Shown here in pieces: positions 16,853 to 25,732 of a DNA stretch of 64,000 bases. The stretch lies in NCBI GenBank assembly GCA_900110395.1, contig FODP01000011.1, positions 62,001 to 126,000 on the forward strand. The letters are read 5' to 3'. How positions within the stretch are numbered: position 1 is the stretch's first letter; the number at the start of each line of letters is the position of its first letter. The position numbers and the translations under genes are program-made. This stretch comes from Rhodospirillales bacterium URHD0017 (lineage in GTDB: Bacteria; Pseudomonadota; Alphaproteobacteria; Reyranellales; Reyranellaceae). Under the pieces are notes generated by a model. It was not told the DNA's origin, did not search any database, and worked only from the letters and a program-made list of their open reading frames with translations.

Positions 16853-17272
16853 ATGCCGCCTGATGCCCTTGCCCTTTACGCCGCCGTGATCCTGCTGTTG
16901 CCCATGGTCGCGTTCCTGCTGTCGTCGCTGACCTTTCTGCTGGTCGGGCTGGAGATTCCGGAAGTCACTCAGCTGCTGCGGGGCCTGTTCAACGGCTACT
17001 TCCTGGTCATGGGCGTTGCCGGAGTGGTCTCGACGGTGGGCTTCGTCGTGGCGGGCCGGCCGGGCTTTGCCGTCGGCGCGGTCGCGGTCGCAATCTTCGC
17101 GACCCTGGCCCGGCGTTGGTTCCTGCAGCGCATCGACGCCGAGTTGCAGGCGAGGGCGGCCGGCGTCGCCACGGCCGTACCGCGGCTTCGCGCCTTGCAT
17201 GTCAAAGGCATGCTGGCCAACGCCGTGCAGCTCGTGGTCGTTGTCGGCAGCGTGCCGCTGATCGTCGGATAG
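16853..17272 (+). CDS. small integral membrane protein, function unknown
   Basis: A 139-residue protein with four hydrophobic segments (about residues 8-33, 43-65, 70-88 and 115-137) and a basic loop (ARRWFLQRIDAELQARAAG) between the third and fourth. It resembles small DUF-type membrane proteins of alphaproteobacteria, but I do not recognise the family. It stands alone, diverging from the CoA-transferase at 16699 and preceding another CaiB/BaiF gene by about 120 bp. Confidence 0.7.
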   Translation: MPPDALALYAAVILLLPMVAFLLSSLTFLLVGLEIPEVTQLLRGLFNGYFLVMGVAGVVSTVGFVVAGRPGFAVGAVAVAIFATLARRWFLQRIDAELQARAAGVATAVPRLRALHVKGMLANAVQLVVVVGSVPLIVG

Positions 17273-17391
17273 ATCGCCCTCGCCTGGAAGCGCAAGCCCA
17301 AGTTCTGAGCAGCGAGCCCGATCGGCATTTGTTTCGCTCGTGCGTGCCGGCGGTATGCTAGGTCACGGCAAAGCCAAGCGAGAGGACGGAC

Positions 17392-18609
17392 ATGCCGGGA
17401 CCGCTTCAGGGCGTGCGGGTGATCGATCTGACGGCCGTGCTGCTGGGGCCGTTCGCCACCCAGCACCTGGCCGACATGGGCGCCGACGTGATCAAGGTCG
17501 AGCCCCCAGAAGGCGATCTTCTGCGCGTGTCGGGTGGATCGATGGGGCGCGACAAAAGCATGGGGCCGATCTACATGGCCGCCAACCGCAACAAGCGCTC
17601 GCTCTGCCTCGACCTCAAGAAGCCCGCCGCCTGCGCCGTCCTGAAGGAACTGGTCAGGAAGGCCGACCTCTTCATCCATAACAGCCGGCCCCAGGCGATC
17701 GAGCGCCTGGGCCTGGGCTACAAAGACCTGAAGAAGGTCAATCCGTCGATCATCTATGCCTATTCCCTGGGCTACGCGCGCAAGGGGCCGTACGGCCACA
17801 AGCCCGCCTTCGACGACCTGGTGCAGGGCGTGAGCGGCGCGGCCTCCCTGCAGTCGCGCGTCGACGGCCTGCCGCCGCGCTTCATGCCGAGCCTGATCGC
17901 CGACAAGACCACGGGCCTGCACCTCTGCATTGCCGTTCTGGGCGCGCTCTATCACCGCCAGAAGACTGGCGAGGGCCAAATGATCGAAGTGCCGATGCTC
18001 GAGACCCTGGCGTCGTTCTGGCTGACCGAGCATCTGTTCGGCGCTACCTGGACGCCCGAGCGCGGCGCCATGGGCTACGACCGCATCATCAACAAGTTCC
18101 GCCATCCCTTCAAAACCAAGGACGGCTACATCTGCGCGCTGCCTTACACCGACGCACACTGGCTCACCTTCTTCGAGCTCGCCGGACGGCCCGATCTCTG
18201 CAAGGAGCAGCGCTTCGTCGATCGCAACGAGCGCGCCAAGAATTTCAGCGAGCTCTACCAGGTGCTGGCCTCGCTGCTGGAACATCGTCCGACCGAAGAA
18301 TGGCTGGAGGCATTCGACAAGGCCGACATCCCGGCCATGCCCGTGCGTACCCTCGAGGAGCTGAAGGACGATCCTCACCTCAAGGCGACCGGCTTTTTCA
18401 CCGAGCGGGAGCATCCGACGGAAGGGCCGATCACGACCTTTGCCAGCCCGCTCGACTTCGAGAAGACCAAGGTCGAGTTCCGCCGCCACGCGCCACGCAT
18501 CGGCGGCGACGGCGAGGAGGTGCTGCGTGAGGCCGGCGTCAGCGACGCGGAGATCGCCAAGCTGAAGGCCGACAAGGCGCTCATCGTGCCGGCGCCGATG
18601 GCCCAGTGA
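17392..18609 (+). CDS. CaiB/BaiF family CoA-transferase
   Basis: A 405-residue class III CoA-transferase, close in style to formyl-CoA:oxalate or succinyl-CoA-dependent enzymes: LQGVRVIDLTAVLLGPFATQHLADMGADVIKVE at the N-terminus, ANRNKRSLCLDLKK, SRPQAIERLGLGY, and PAFDDLVQGVSG carrying the likely catalytic Asp. A second paralogue of the class in this window (other at 15575). The downstream PLD-like gene starts with a GTG overlapping the stop (GTGA), so they are translationally coupled although their functions look unrelated. Confidence 0.93.
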   Translation: MPGPLQGVRVIDLTAVLLGPFATQHLADMGADVIKVEPPEGDLLRVSGGSMGRDKSMGPIYMAANRNKRSLCLDLKKPAACAVLKELVRKADLFIHNSRPQAIERLGLGYKDLKKVNPSIIYAYSLGYARKGPYGHKPAFDDLVQGVSGAASLQSRVDGLPPRFMPSLIADKTTGLHLCIAVLGALYHRQKTGEGQMIEVPMLETLASFWLTEHLFGATWTPERGAMGYDRIINKFRHPFKTKDGYICALPYTDAHWLTFFELAGRPDLCKEQRFVDRNERAKNFSELYQVLASLLEHRPTEEWLEAFDKADIPAMPVRTLEELKDDPHLKATGFFTEREHPTEGPITTFASPLDFEKTKVEFRRHAPRIGGDGEEVLREAGVSDAEIAKLKADKALIVPAPMAQ

Positions 18610-19955
18610 CTTCTGTCGTGACGGCGGTCGACGGCTCCTACATTCCCGGCACGATGTCGGGCCCTTATCCGGCACGGCCCGGCAACCGCGTGCGCGCCTT
18701 CATCGACGGGCCGCAGATCATGCGGCGCATCGGCGAGGCGATCGCCAGTGCCCAAAACAGCATATGGCTGACCGTGGCCTTCTATTCCGACGACTTTCTC
18801 GTCCCCGACGGGCAGGAGCCGTTGTTCGATCTGCTCGATCGGGCCGTCGCCCGCGGCGTCGACGTGCGGCTCCTGATCTGGCGGCCCAATCCTGAGACCG
18901 CGCCCAGCCCTCGCATGTTCGGCGGCTCGCCGGAGCAGCGTGCGTTGCTCGCCAAGCGCGGGTCACGCTTCAAGATTCGCTGGGACAGGGCGGCGACCGT
19001 CTTCTGCCAGCATCAGAAGAGCTGGGTGATCGACGCCGGCCAGCCGTGGGAGACGTCCTTCGTCGGCGGCCTCAATCTCACCAGCGTGGCCATGCGGCTG
19101 CACGACGTCTATGTCGAGGTGACCGGCCCGTCGGCGACGGACGTGCGCCACAATTTCGTCGAGCGCTGGAACGAGGCCAGCGAACGCCACGTGCCGGACG
19201 GCAACTGGATGTGCGACGGCAGCGACGAGCTGTCCTATGCCGACCACCCTCGCGAGCCGTGTGGGCCGAGCACGGTGCAGATCCAGCGCATGCTCGATGG
19301 GCGCCGCTATCCGCCGGGGCGTGTCGAGCGTTCGATCCTGGAGCAGTACCAGCGCGCGATCGATGCGGCGCGCCGCACGATCTACCTGCAGAACCAGGCG
19401 ATTCCGATGCCGGAGGTCGCCCGCCATCTGCTGGCAGCCGTCGAACGCGGCGTCGATGTCGTGATGCTCGTGCCGGCGATCGCCGAGGGCTACGTCTTCG
19501 AGGCGCGCAACGATCCGCAGGAGGCCGCGCGGTTCTGGGGCATCGAAGCGCTCGGCCGTCACGACAATTTCACCCTGGCGGGACTGGCCGAACTTCACGC
19601 CGGCGCGCGTCGGGCGGCCTACGTCCACGCCAAGATGATGGTGGTCGACGATGTCTGGGCCACCGTCGGCTCCTGCAACCTGCATCCTTTCTCGCTGGCA
19701 GGTCATACGGAGATGAATGCCTCGATCTGGGATGCCGTTCTCGCCCGCGACTTGCGCTGCCGGCTCTTCACTCAGCACCTCGGCGTCGACACCGCGTCGC
19801 TCGACGACCGCGCGGCGCTGCGACAGTTCCGGGACATCGCCCGCGGCAACCGGCGCAGGATGGAAAGCCGCACGCCGGACTGGCAGGGCCTGACTTTCGC
19901 TTTGTCGCCGGAGACTTACGCCACAAAATCAGGCGTGAAGCCCGACCTGACGTAA
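18606..19955 (+). CDS. phospholipase D-like / cardiolipin synthase-type protein
   Basis: A 449-residue protein with two PLD active-site modules. The first is CQHQKSWVID with FVGGLNLTS (HxK plus GxxN); the second is VHAKMMVVDDVWATVGSCNL (HxKxxxxD plus GSxN). Together they form one catalytic centre as in cardiolipin synthases, but the two N-terminal membrane helices of ClsA are missing, as in ClsB/ClsC-type enzymes. Probably transfers phosphatidyl groups at the inner membrane. Starts with GTG inside the stop of the CoA-transferase. Confidence 0.9.
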   Translation: MTSVVTAVDGSYIPGTMSGPYPARPGNRVRAFIDGPQIMRRIGEAIASAQNSIWLTVAFYSDDFLVPDGQEPLFDLLDRAVARGVDVRLLIWRPNPETAPSPRMFGGSPEQRALLAKRGSRFKIRWDRAATVFCQHQKSWVIDAGQPWETSFVGGLNLTSVAMRLHDVYVEVTGPSATDVRHNFVERWNEASERHVPDGNWMCDGSDELSYADHPREPCGPSTVQIQRMLDGRRYPPGRVERSILEQYQRAIDAARRTIYLQNQAIPMPEVARHLLAAVERGVDVVMLVPAIAEGYVFEARNDPQEAARFWGIEALGRHDNFTLAGLAELHAGARRAAYVHAKMMVVDDVWATVGSCNLHPFSLAGHTEMNASIWDAVLARDLRCRLFTQHLGVDTASLDDRAALRQFRDIARGNRRRMESRTPDWQGLTFALSPETYATKSGVKPDLT

Positions 19956-20083
19956 CGCACGCCTTACGTAAAGCCATTCCGCGTCGCGGCGCAGCAAGCC
20001 GCGATCCGGCTCCATCGCGCTTGTCCCGACCGGGCTCGTGGCTAAACTCCGGCGCAAACGAAAGCCCCATCCGGGAGGGTTGC

Positions 20084-21280
20084 ATGGACCTCGCTTTCAC
20101 ACCTGAAGAGCAGAAATTCGCCGATGAAGTCCGCGCCTTTGTGCGTGCCAATCTGCCGGCCGATATCCGCGACAAGGTGAAGAACGGCAAGCACCTGATC
20201 CGCGACGACTACATGCGCTGGCAACAGGCGCTCGGGAAGCAGGGCTGGCTGGTCTACACGTGGCCCAAGAAGCATGGCGGGCCAGGCTTCACGCCAGCGC
20301 AACGCTACATCTTCGAGAATATCTGCGCCGAGGAATATGCGCCGGGCATCATTCCGTTCGGCACCAAGATGGTCGGGCCGGTGATCTACACCTTCGGCAA
20401 CGACGAGCAGAAGGCCAAGTACCTCGAGCCGATCCGCGCGAGCACCGTGTGGTGGTGCCAGGGCTATTCCGAGCCGGGCTCGGGCTCCGACCTTGCCAGC
20501 CTGCGCACCAAGGCCGAGAAGCAGGGCGACCATTACATCGTCAACGGGTCGAAGACCTGGAACACGATGGGCCACTGGGCCGACTGGATCTTCTGCCTGG
20601 TGCGTACCGATCCCAAGGCCAAGCCGCAGGAGGGCATCTCTTTCCTGCTGATCGACATGAAGACGCCGGGCATCACCGTGAAGCCGATCATCATGGCCGA
20701 CGGCGGCCATGAGGTGAACGAGGTGTTCTTCGACAACGTCAAGGTCCCGGTCGCCAACCTCGTGGGCAAGGAGAACGAGGGGTGGACCTGCGCCAAGTTC
20801 CTGCTGGCCAACGAGCGGCTCAGCATCGCTGCGGTGCCGCAGTCCAAGCGCGGCGTCGAGGCGTTGAAGGATATCGCGCGCGCCGAGCAGGACAACGGCC
20901 GCCCACTGATCGAGAACCAGACCTTCGCCGAGAAGATCGCCGATCTCGAGATACAGCTCACTGCGCTGGAGTACACCGAACTGCGCGCGCTCTCGAGCAT
21001 GGCGCATGGTGGCCAGCCCGGACCCGAGGTGTCGGGGTTGAAGGTCAGGGGCTCGGAGATCCAGCAGCGTATCACCGATCTCACCATGGAGGCGGTCGGC
21101 GAATACGCCGCGCCGTACCTACCGGGCCTGCTGTGGCAGGGCTCGAACGAGGAGCCGGTCGGGCCGTCCTACGCGCATCAGGTCGCGCCGCGCTACTTCA
21201 ACACGCGCAAGACCACGATCTACGGCGGCAGCAACGAGATCCAGAAGGGAATCATCAGCAAGATGGTTCTTGGACTTTAG
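20084..21280 (+). CDS. acyl-CoA dehydrogenase, pimeloyl-CoA dehydrogenase large-subunit type
   Basis: A 398-residue flavoprotein: FTPEEQKFADEVRAFVRANLP at the N-terminus, CQGYSEPGSGSDLASL and SKTWNTMGHWADW around the flavin, and IYGGSNEIQ near the C-terminus. The Gly of YGG replaces the Glu of the MCAD-type YEGT catalytic motif, so the base must lie elsewhere (as in the isovaleryl/FadE29 subgroup). Start at 20084 follows GGGAGGG. About two-thirds or more identical by eye to the next gene, a tandem duplication. With the small-subunit-like gene at 22668 it may form a heteromeric enzyme. Confidence 0.94.
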   Translation: MDLAFTPEEQKFADEVRAFVRANLPADIRDKVKNGKHLIRDDYMRWQQALGKQGWLVYTWPKKHGGPGFTPAQRYIFENICAEEYAPGIIPFGTKMVGPVIYTFGNDEQKAKYLEPIRASTVWWCQGYSEPGSGSDLASLRTKAEKQGDHYIVNGSKTWNTMGHWADWIFCLVRTDPKAKPQEGISFLLIDMKTPGITVKPIIMADGGHEVNEVFFDNVKVPVANLVGKENEGWTCAKFLLANERLSIAAVPQSKRGVEALKDIARAEQDNGRPLIENQTFAEKIADLEIQLTALEYTELRALSSMAHGGQPGPEVSGLKVRGSEIQQRITDLTMEAVGEYAAPYLPGLLWQGSNEEPVGPSYAHQVAPRYFNTRKTTIYGGSNEIQKGIISKMVLGL

Positions 21281-21287
21281 AGTCATT

Positions 21288-21342
21288 GGACCGCGGGCCT
21301 CCCGGCCCGCCTTCATGAGCGGGCCTGGAGGCCCGCGGTCCG
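21288..21342. repeat. palindromic intergenic repeat, family B copy 2
   Basis: Arms GGACCGCGGGCCTCC and, inverted, GGAGGCCCGCGGTCC enclose CATGAGCGGG. Located between the two large acyl-CoA dehydrogenase genes, which run in the same direction, with the next start 19 bp after it. Confidence 0.85.
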
Positions 21343-21360
21343 GATGAGCAGGAAATAGAA

Positions 21361-22569
21361 ATGGATTTAGCACTCAAACCCGAACACAAGGCGTTCGCCG
21401 ACGAAGTCCGCGCCTTCGCGCGTGCCAATCTGTCGCCAGCGACCAAGGCCAAGACCTTCTCCGGCAAGCACTACGACAAGGACGACCACATCCAGTGGCA
21501 GAAGGCGCTCGGCCGCCAGGGCTGGCTCGCCTACACCTGGCCCAGGAAGTACGGTGGTCCGGGCTGGGACGTGACGCAACGCTTCCTGTTCGAGAACGTG
21601 CTCGCGGAAGAGGGCGCGCCGCGCATCATCCCGTTCGGCCCCAAGATGGTCGGGCCGGTGATCTATACCTTCGGCACCGACGAGCAGAAGGAACGGTTCC
21701 TGCCCGGCATCCGCAGTTCCGAGGTGTCGTGGTGCCAGGGCTATTCCGAGCCGGGCGCCGGCTCCGATCTCGCATCCTTGCGCACCAAGGCGGTGCGCGC
21801 CAAAGACGCAACGGGTGACCACTACATCGTCAACGGCCAGAAGACCTGGACGTCGTTCGCCCATTGGGGCGACTGGATCTTCTGCCTGGTACGCACCAAT
21901 CCCGAAGCCAAGATACAGGAGGGCATCTCCTTCCTGCTCATCGACATGAAGACGCCGGGCGTCACGGTGCGGCCCATCGTCATGCTCGATGGTGCCCATC
22001 ACGTGAACGACGTGTTCCTCGACAACGTCAAGGTCCCGGTCGAGAACCGCATCGGCAAGGAAGGCGAAGGCTGGACCTGCGCCAAGTTCCTGCTGGCCAA
22101 CGAGCGGCTGGGCATCGCCGAGGTGCCGTCCTCCAAGCGCGGCGTGCGCTCGCTGAAGGACATCGCGCGCGCAGAGCCGATGGACGGCCGCACGCTGGCC
22201 GACGATCCCGCCTTCACGGCCCAGATCGCCGACCTCGACCTGCAGGTCCAGGCGCTGGAGATGAGCGAGCTGCGCGCGCTCTCGACCATGGCGCTGGGCG
22301 GCGCGCCCGGACCGGAGGTCTCGACCCTCAAGATCCGGGGCTCTGAAATCCAGCAGCGCATCACCGAGCTCACCATGGAAGCGGTCGGCGCGTACGCCGC
22401 GCCCTACCAGCCGGGCCTGCTGTTTCAGGATACGAACGAGACACCGGTCGGACCCGACCACGCGCCGCCTGCCGCGCCGCGCTACTTCAATTTCCGCAAA
22501 ACGAGCATCTACGGCGGCAGCAACGAAATTCAGAAGAACATCGTGTCGAAGATGGTCCTCGGGCTATAA
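21361..22569 (+). CDS. acyl-CoA dehydrogenase, pimeloyl-CoA dehydrogenase large-subunit type
   Basis: A 402-residue paralogue of the gene just upstream, sharing long blocks (WTCAKFLLANERL, KRGV, GSEIQQRITELTMEAVG). It also ends with IYGGSNEIQ. Differences cluster in the region after residue 140, where an insertion (VRAKDATGDHY) widens the flavin-side loop, and in 270-300, so substrate preference may differ between the copies. Start ATG at 21361 with AGGAAAT upstream. Part of a three-gene acyl-CoA dehydrogenase run, each gene separated by a palindromic repeat. Confidence 0.94.
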   Translation: MDLALKPEHKAFADEVRAFARANLSPATKAKTFSGKHYDKDDHIQWQKALGRQGWLAYTWPRKYGGPGWDVTQRFLFENVLAEEGAPRIIPFGPKMVGPVIYTFGTDEQKERFLPGIRSSEVSWCQGYSEPGAGSDLASLRTKAVRAKDATGDHYIVNGQKTWTSFAHWGDWIFCLVRTNPEAKIQEGISFLLIDMKTPGVTVRPIVMLDGAHHVNDVFLDNVKVPVENRIGKEGEGWTCAKFLLANERLGIAEVPSSKRGVRSLKDIARAEPMDGRTLADDPAFTAQIADLDLQVQALEMSELRALSTMALGGAPGPEVSTLKIRGSEIQQRITELTMEAVGAYAAPYQPGLLFQDTNETPVGPDHAPPAAPRYFNFRKTSIYGGSNEIQKNIVSKMVLGL

Positions 22570-22577
22570 ACGCACAC

Positions 22578-22645
22578 TGTCACCCCGAGCGGAGCGAGGG
22601 GCCTTTCGGTAACAGTAAAGGTCCCTCGCTGCGCTCGGGATGACA
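22578..22645. repeat. palindromic intergenic repeat, family A copy 2
   Basis: Outer arms TGTCACCCCGAGCGGAGCGA and TCGCTGCGCTCGGGATGACA with inner GGGGCCTTT / AAAGGTCCC, an almost perfect 68-bp hairpin between the second and third acyl-CoA dehydrogenase genes. Same family as 9312-9405 and 44634-44704. Confidence 0.9.
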
Positions 22646-22667
22646 CCGAGATTTTGGAGGAAGAACA

Positions 22668-23810
22668 ATGGACCTGTCCCTTTCCGACGAACAGAAGCAG
22701 CTGCAGGACGCTGCCGAGCGCTTCGTTCGCGACAAGTACACCTTCGAGAACCGGCGCAAGATTGCCGCCACCGAGAAGGGCTGGCTGACGGAGAACTGGG
22801 CGCAGATGGCCGAGCTCGGCTGGCTCGGCATGGCCTTCTCGGAAGAGGATGGCGGCTACGGCGGTGGGCCGATCGAGACCATGATCGTCATGGAGCAGTT
22901 CGGCAAAGGCCTGGTGCTGGAGCCGTTCCTGCCGACGGTGGTGCTGGGCGGCGGCATGATCGCCAAGGCCGGCTCGAAGGCGCAGAAGGAGTCGCTGCTC
23001 GCGCCCATGATCGAGGGCAAGAAGCAGTTCGCCTTCGCCTGGCTGGAGCGCCAGTCGCGCTACAATCTCGCCGACGTGTCGCTCAAGGCGACCAAGGAAG
23101 GCAATGGCTGGTCGCTCTCGGGCCACAAGGGCGTGGTCTACAACGCGCCGTCGGCCGACCACATCATCGTGCTCGCCCGCACCTCGGGCAGTGCGCGCGA
23201 GGAGAAGGGACTGACGCTGTTCGTGGTCGATGCCAAGGCCAAGGGCATCACCCGTCGCGACTACCCGACCCAGGATGCGCTGCGCGCCTCGGAGCTCACC
23301 TTCGACAAGGTCTCGGTCGGCGCCGACGCCGTGCTGGGCAAGGTCGATGATGCCTTCGGTGTCGTCGAGGATGCGGTCGATCATGCCATCGTCGCGCTGT
23401 GCGCCGAGGCGACCGGCTGCATGGACGCGATCAATGCGGCGACGCTGGAGTACATCAAGACGCGCAAGCAGTTCGGCGTGCCGATCGGCAAGTTCCAGGT
23501 GCTGCAGCACCGCATGGTCGACTGCTTCACCAACGCCCAGGAAGCGCGCTCGATGACCTTGATGGCGTCGCTCAAGATCGACGACAAGGACTCGGTGGTG
23601 CGCCGCAAGGCGGCCTCGGGCGCCAAGGTCCAGATCGGCAAGTCGGGCAAGTTCTGCGGCCAAAGCGCCGTGCAGATGCACGGCGGCATGGGCGTCACCG
23701 ACGAGCTCTCGGTCAGCCACTACTTCAAGCGACTGACCATGATCGACCTGATGTTCGGCAATCAGCAGCATCACCTGACGCGCTACAGCAACCTCGCCAT
23801 GGCGGCGTGA
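22668..23810 (+). CDS. acyl-CoA dehydrogenase, pimeloyl-CoA dehydrogenase small-subunit type
   Basis: A 380-residue protein whose N-terminus (LSDEQKQLQDAAERFVRDKY, EEDGGYGGGPIETMIVMEQFG) matches the PimD-like small subunit. It lacks the (Y)GGSNEIQ segment, ending instead LMFGNQQHHLTRYSNL, and keeps QMHGGMGVTDEL. In related alpha2-beta2 dehydrogenases one subunit holds the catalytic base and the other completes the FAD site; a pairing with the product at 20084 or 21361 is therefore likely but inferred. RBS GGAGGAAG lies just ahead of the ATG. Confidence 0.92.
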   Translation: MDLSLSDEQKQLQDAAERFVRDKYTFENRRKIAATEKGWLTENWAQMAELGWLGMAFSEEDGGYGGGPIETMIVMEQFGKGLVLEPFLPTVVLGGGMIAKAGSKAQKESLLAPMIEGKKQFAFAWLERQSRYNLADVSLKATKEGNGWSLSGHKGVVYNAPSADHIIVLARTSGSAREEKGLTLFVVDAKAKGITRRDYPTQDALRASELTFDKVSVGADAVLGKVDDAFGVVEDAVDHAIVALCAEATGCMDAINAATLEYIKTRKQFGVPIGKFQVLQHRMVDCFTNAQEARSMTLMASLKIDDKDSVVRRKAASGAKVQIGKSGKFCGQSAVQMHGGMGVTDELSVSHYFKRLTMIDLMFGNQQHHLTRYSNLAMAA

Positions 23811-23824
23811 GGTCGTCCTCATTC

Positions 23825-23885
23825 GGAGCGCGGACCTCCAGGTCCGGTCTTGGCTCATGAATGCGGACCTGGAGGTCCGCGCTCC
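23825..23885. repeat. palindromic intergenic repeat, family B copy 3
   Basis: Arms GGAGCGCGGACCTCCAGGTC and, inverted, GACCTGGAGGTCCGCGCTCC. It ends 3 bp before the ATG of the AEC transporter, so its right arm contains the only GGAGG upstream of that start (23871-23875, 13 bp away). Confidence 0.85.
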
Positions 23886-23888
23886 CGT

Positions 23889-24845
23889 ATGAGCGCCATC
23901 ATCGACATCATCGTGCCGGTGTTCGGCACGGTCGCGGTCGGCTGGGCGCTCGGGCGCTGGCTGCTCACGGCCGACGGCCTGCGCGGGTTGACCCAGGTCG
24001 CCTTCTATTCGCTGTTCCCCGCGCTGCTGTTCCGCTCGATGGCCAAGGTGCGGCTGGAGGCGCTCGAGCCCGACATCATCGTCGTGTTCTTCGGCACCGG
24101 CCTGCTGCTCTATTTCCTGCTGATGCCGCTTGGCCGCGCGCTCGGCATGAAGCTCGGCGACCAGGCGGTGTTCGCCCTGTCCGGCACCTTCTCCAATGGC
24201 GTCGGCATCGGCATTCCCTTCATCACCTACGCCTTCGGCGAGGCGGGCCTGGTGCCGCTCCTGATGATCATCAGCGTCAACTCGCTGGTCATGCTGACGC
24301 TCTGCTCCTTCCTGCTCGAGATCGGATCGGGCGGCGGCAGTGGCGGGCGGCTGCTCGCCAAGCTGGGCGGTGCGGCGCTGATGATGATGAAGCATCCGGT
24401 AATCCCCTCGATCTTCGCCGGGCTCGCCTGGGCCGAGCTGACCGCGTTGGTTCCGGGCCTCGGCATGCCGGTCGTGATCGACAAGGTTCTACAGGCGCTG
24501 GCGCTGGCGGCGCCGCCCTGCGGTCTGATCATGGCGGGCGCTTCGCTCGCCCATGTCGGGCTGAAGGAGCACTGGCAGCCGGCTGCCGTTGCAACTGCCG
24601 TGAAGCTAGCCGTCATGCCGCTGATGGTCTGGGCCGCCGGCCGCTATCTCTTCACGCTCGATCCGCTGTGGCTCACCGTGGCGACCCTGAACGCCGCCCT
24701 GCCGGCGGGTGCCAACGTCTATCTGGTGGCGCAGCTTTACCGGACAGGTGTCGGGCTCGCGACCAACGCGGTCGTCATTTCGACGGGCGCGAGCGTCTTC
24801 AGCTTGTCGGTGGTGCTGTTGCTCCTCGGCGTGCAAACTCGGTAA
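23889..24845 (+). CDS. AEC family transporter (auxin efflux carrier-like)
   Basis: A 318-residue inner-membrane protein with about ten hydrophobic segments. It opens IDIIVPVFGTVAVGWALGRW and contains ALSGTFSNGVGIGIPFITYAFGEAG, the hallmark N-containing crossover segment of the family; the second half ends with NAALPAGANVYLVAQLY, also typical. Probably exports or takes up a carboxylate. The start was set at 23889; upstream codons in frame are encoded by the palindromic repeat. Confidence 0.9.
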   Translation: MSAIIDIIVPVFGTVAVGWALGRWLLTADGLRGLTQVAFYSLFPALLFRSMAKVRLEALEPDIIVVFFGTGLLLYFLLMPLGRALGMKLGDQAVFALSGTFSNGVGIGIPFITYAFGEAGLVPLLMIISVNSLVMLTLCSFLLEIGSGGGSGGRLLAKLGGAALMMMKHPVIPSIFAGLAWAELTALVPGLGMPVVIDKVLQALALAAPPCGLIMAGASLAHVGLKEHWQPAAVATAVKLAVMPLMVWAAGRYLFTLDPLWLTVATLNAALPAGANVYLVAQLYRTGVGLATNAVVISTGASVFSLSVVLLLLGVQTR

Positions 24846-24867
24846 TCTCCTGCGAGGAGGTAGGGTC

Positions 24868-25725
24868 ATGGCTTACGAAACGGTCCAGGTGCAGAAGCTC
24901 ACCGGCGGCTGCGGCGCCGAGGTTTTGGGCGTCGATCTCAAGGCGATGAGCAATCGCCAGTGGGACGAGGTGCAGGCGGCCTTTACCGAGCACGGCGTTA
25001 TCTTCTTCCGTGACCAGAAGCTCACGCCCGAACAGCACCTCGAGTTCGCGCGCCGCTGGGCGCCGATCGACGTGAACCGGTTTTTCAAGGCCGTGGAGGG
25101 CTATCCTGAGATCGCCGAAGTGCGCAAGGAGCCTGAGCAGAAGACCAACATCGGCGGCGGCTGGCATACCGACCACAGCTACGATCCCGCGCCCGCCATG
25201 GGTTCGATCCTGCTGGCACGTGAACTGCCGGAGGAGGGCGGCGATACGCTGTTCGCCAACATGTACCGCGCCTTCGAGACGCTATCGCCCGGCCTGCAGC
25301 GCACGCTCGAGGGCATGCAGGCGGTCCATGGCTCGGCGCACATCTTCGGCGCCAAGGGCGTGAACGCGGCCAATCCCGAAGGGGCCAGTCGCTTCGCCAA
25401 CCAGCACCTGGTCGGCGGCGACGTCGTGCATCCGGTGGTGATCCGCCATCCCTTGAGCGGCCGCAAGTCGCTCTACGTCAACGCGGCCTTCACGCTGCGT
25501 TTCGAGGGCTGGTCGGCCGAGGATAGCCGCCCGTTGCTGGAGTATCTCTATCGCCACGCCGCGCGGCCGGAATTCACCTGCCGCTTCCGCTGGCGCGAAG
25601 GTTCAATCGCCTTCTGGGACAACCGGGCGACCTGGCACTACGCCGCCAACGACTACAGCGGCGAGCGCCGGTTGATGCATCGCGTCACCGTCGCCGGCTG
25701 CGCCCTGCAACCGGCGACGGCTTAG
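24868..25725 (+). CDS. TauD/TfdA family 2-oxoglutarate-dependent dioxygenase
   Basis: A 285-residue Fe(II)/2-oxoglutarate enzyme. The iron site is complete: HxD in GGGWHTDHSY (near residue 100), distal His in WDNRATWHYAANDY and the 2-oxoglutarate Arg in GERRLMHRVTV near the C-terminus. AEVLGVDLKAM and GVIFFRDQKLTPEQH are conserved N-terminal blocks. Substrate unknown (sulfonates, aryloxyacetates or other acids in the family). GAGGAGG sits 8 bp before the ATG. It follows the AEC transporter by 22 bp, so both are probably co-transcribed. Confidence 0.94.
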   Translation: MAYETVQVQKLTGGCGAEVLGVDLKAMSNRQWDEVQAAFTEHGVIFFRDQKLTPEQHLEFARRWAPIDVNRFFKAVEGYPEIAEVRKEPEQKTNIGGGWHTDHSYDPAPAMGSILLARELPEEGGDTLFANMYRAFETLSPGLQRTLEGMQAVHGSAHIFGAKGVNAANPEGASRFANQHLVGGDVVHPVVIRHPLSGRKSLYVNAAFTLRFEGWSAEDSRPLLEYLYRHAARPEFTCRFRWREGSIAFWDNRATWHYAANDYSGERRLMHRVTVAGCALQPATA

Positions 25726-25732
25726 GCCTTCG

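Noticed and set aside
22530..24395. A 621-codon minus-strand frame across the third acyl-CoA dehydrogenase and AEC genes
   Set aside because: It runs through two palindromic repeats and two real genes and has no recognisable domain.
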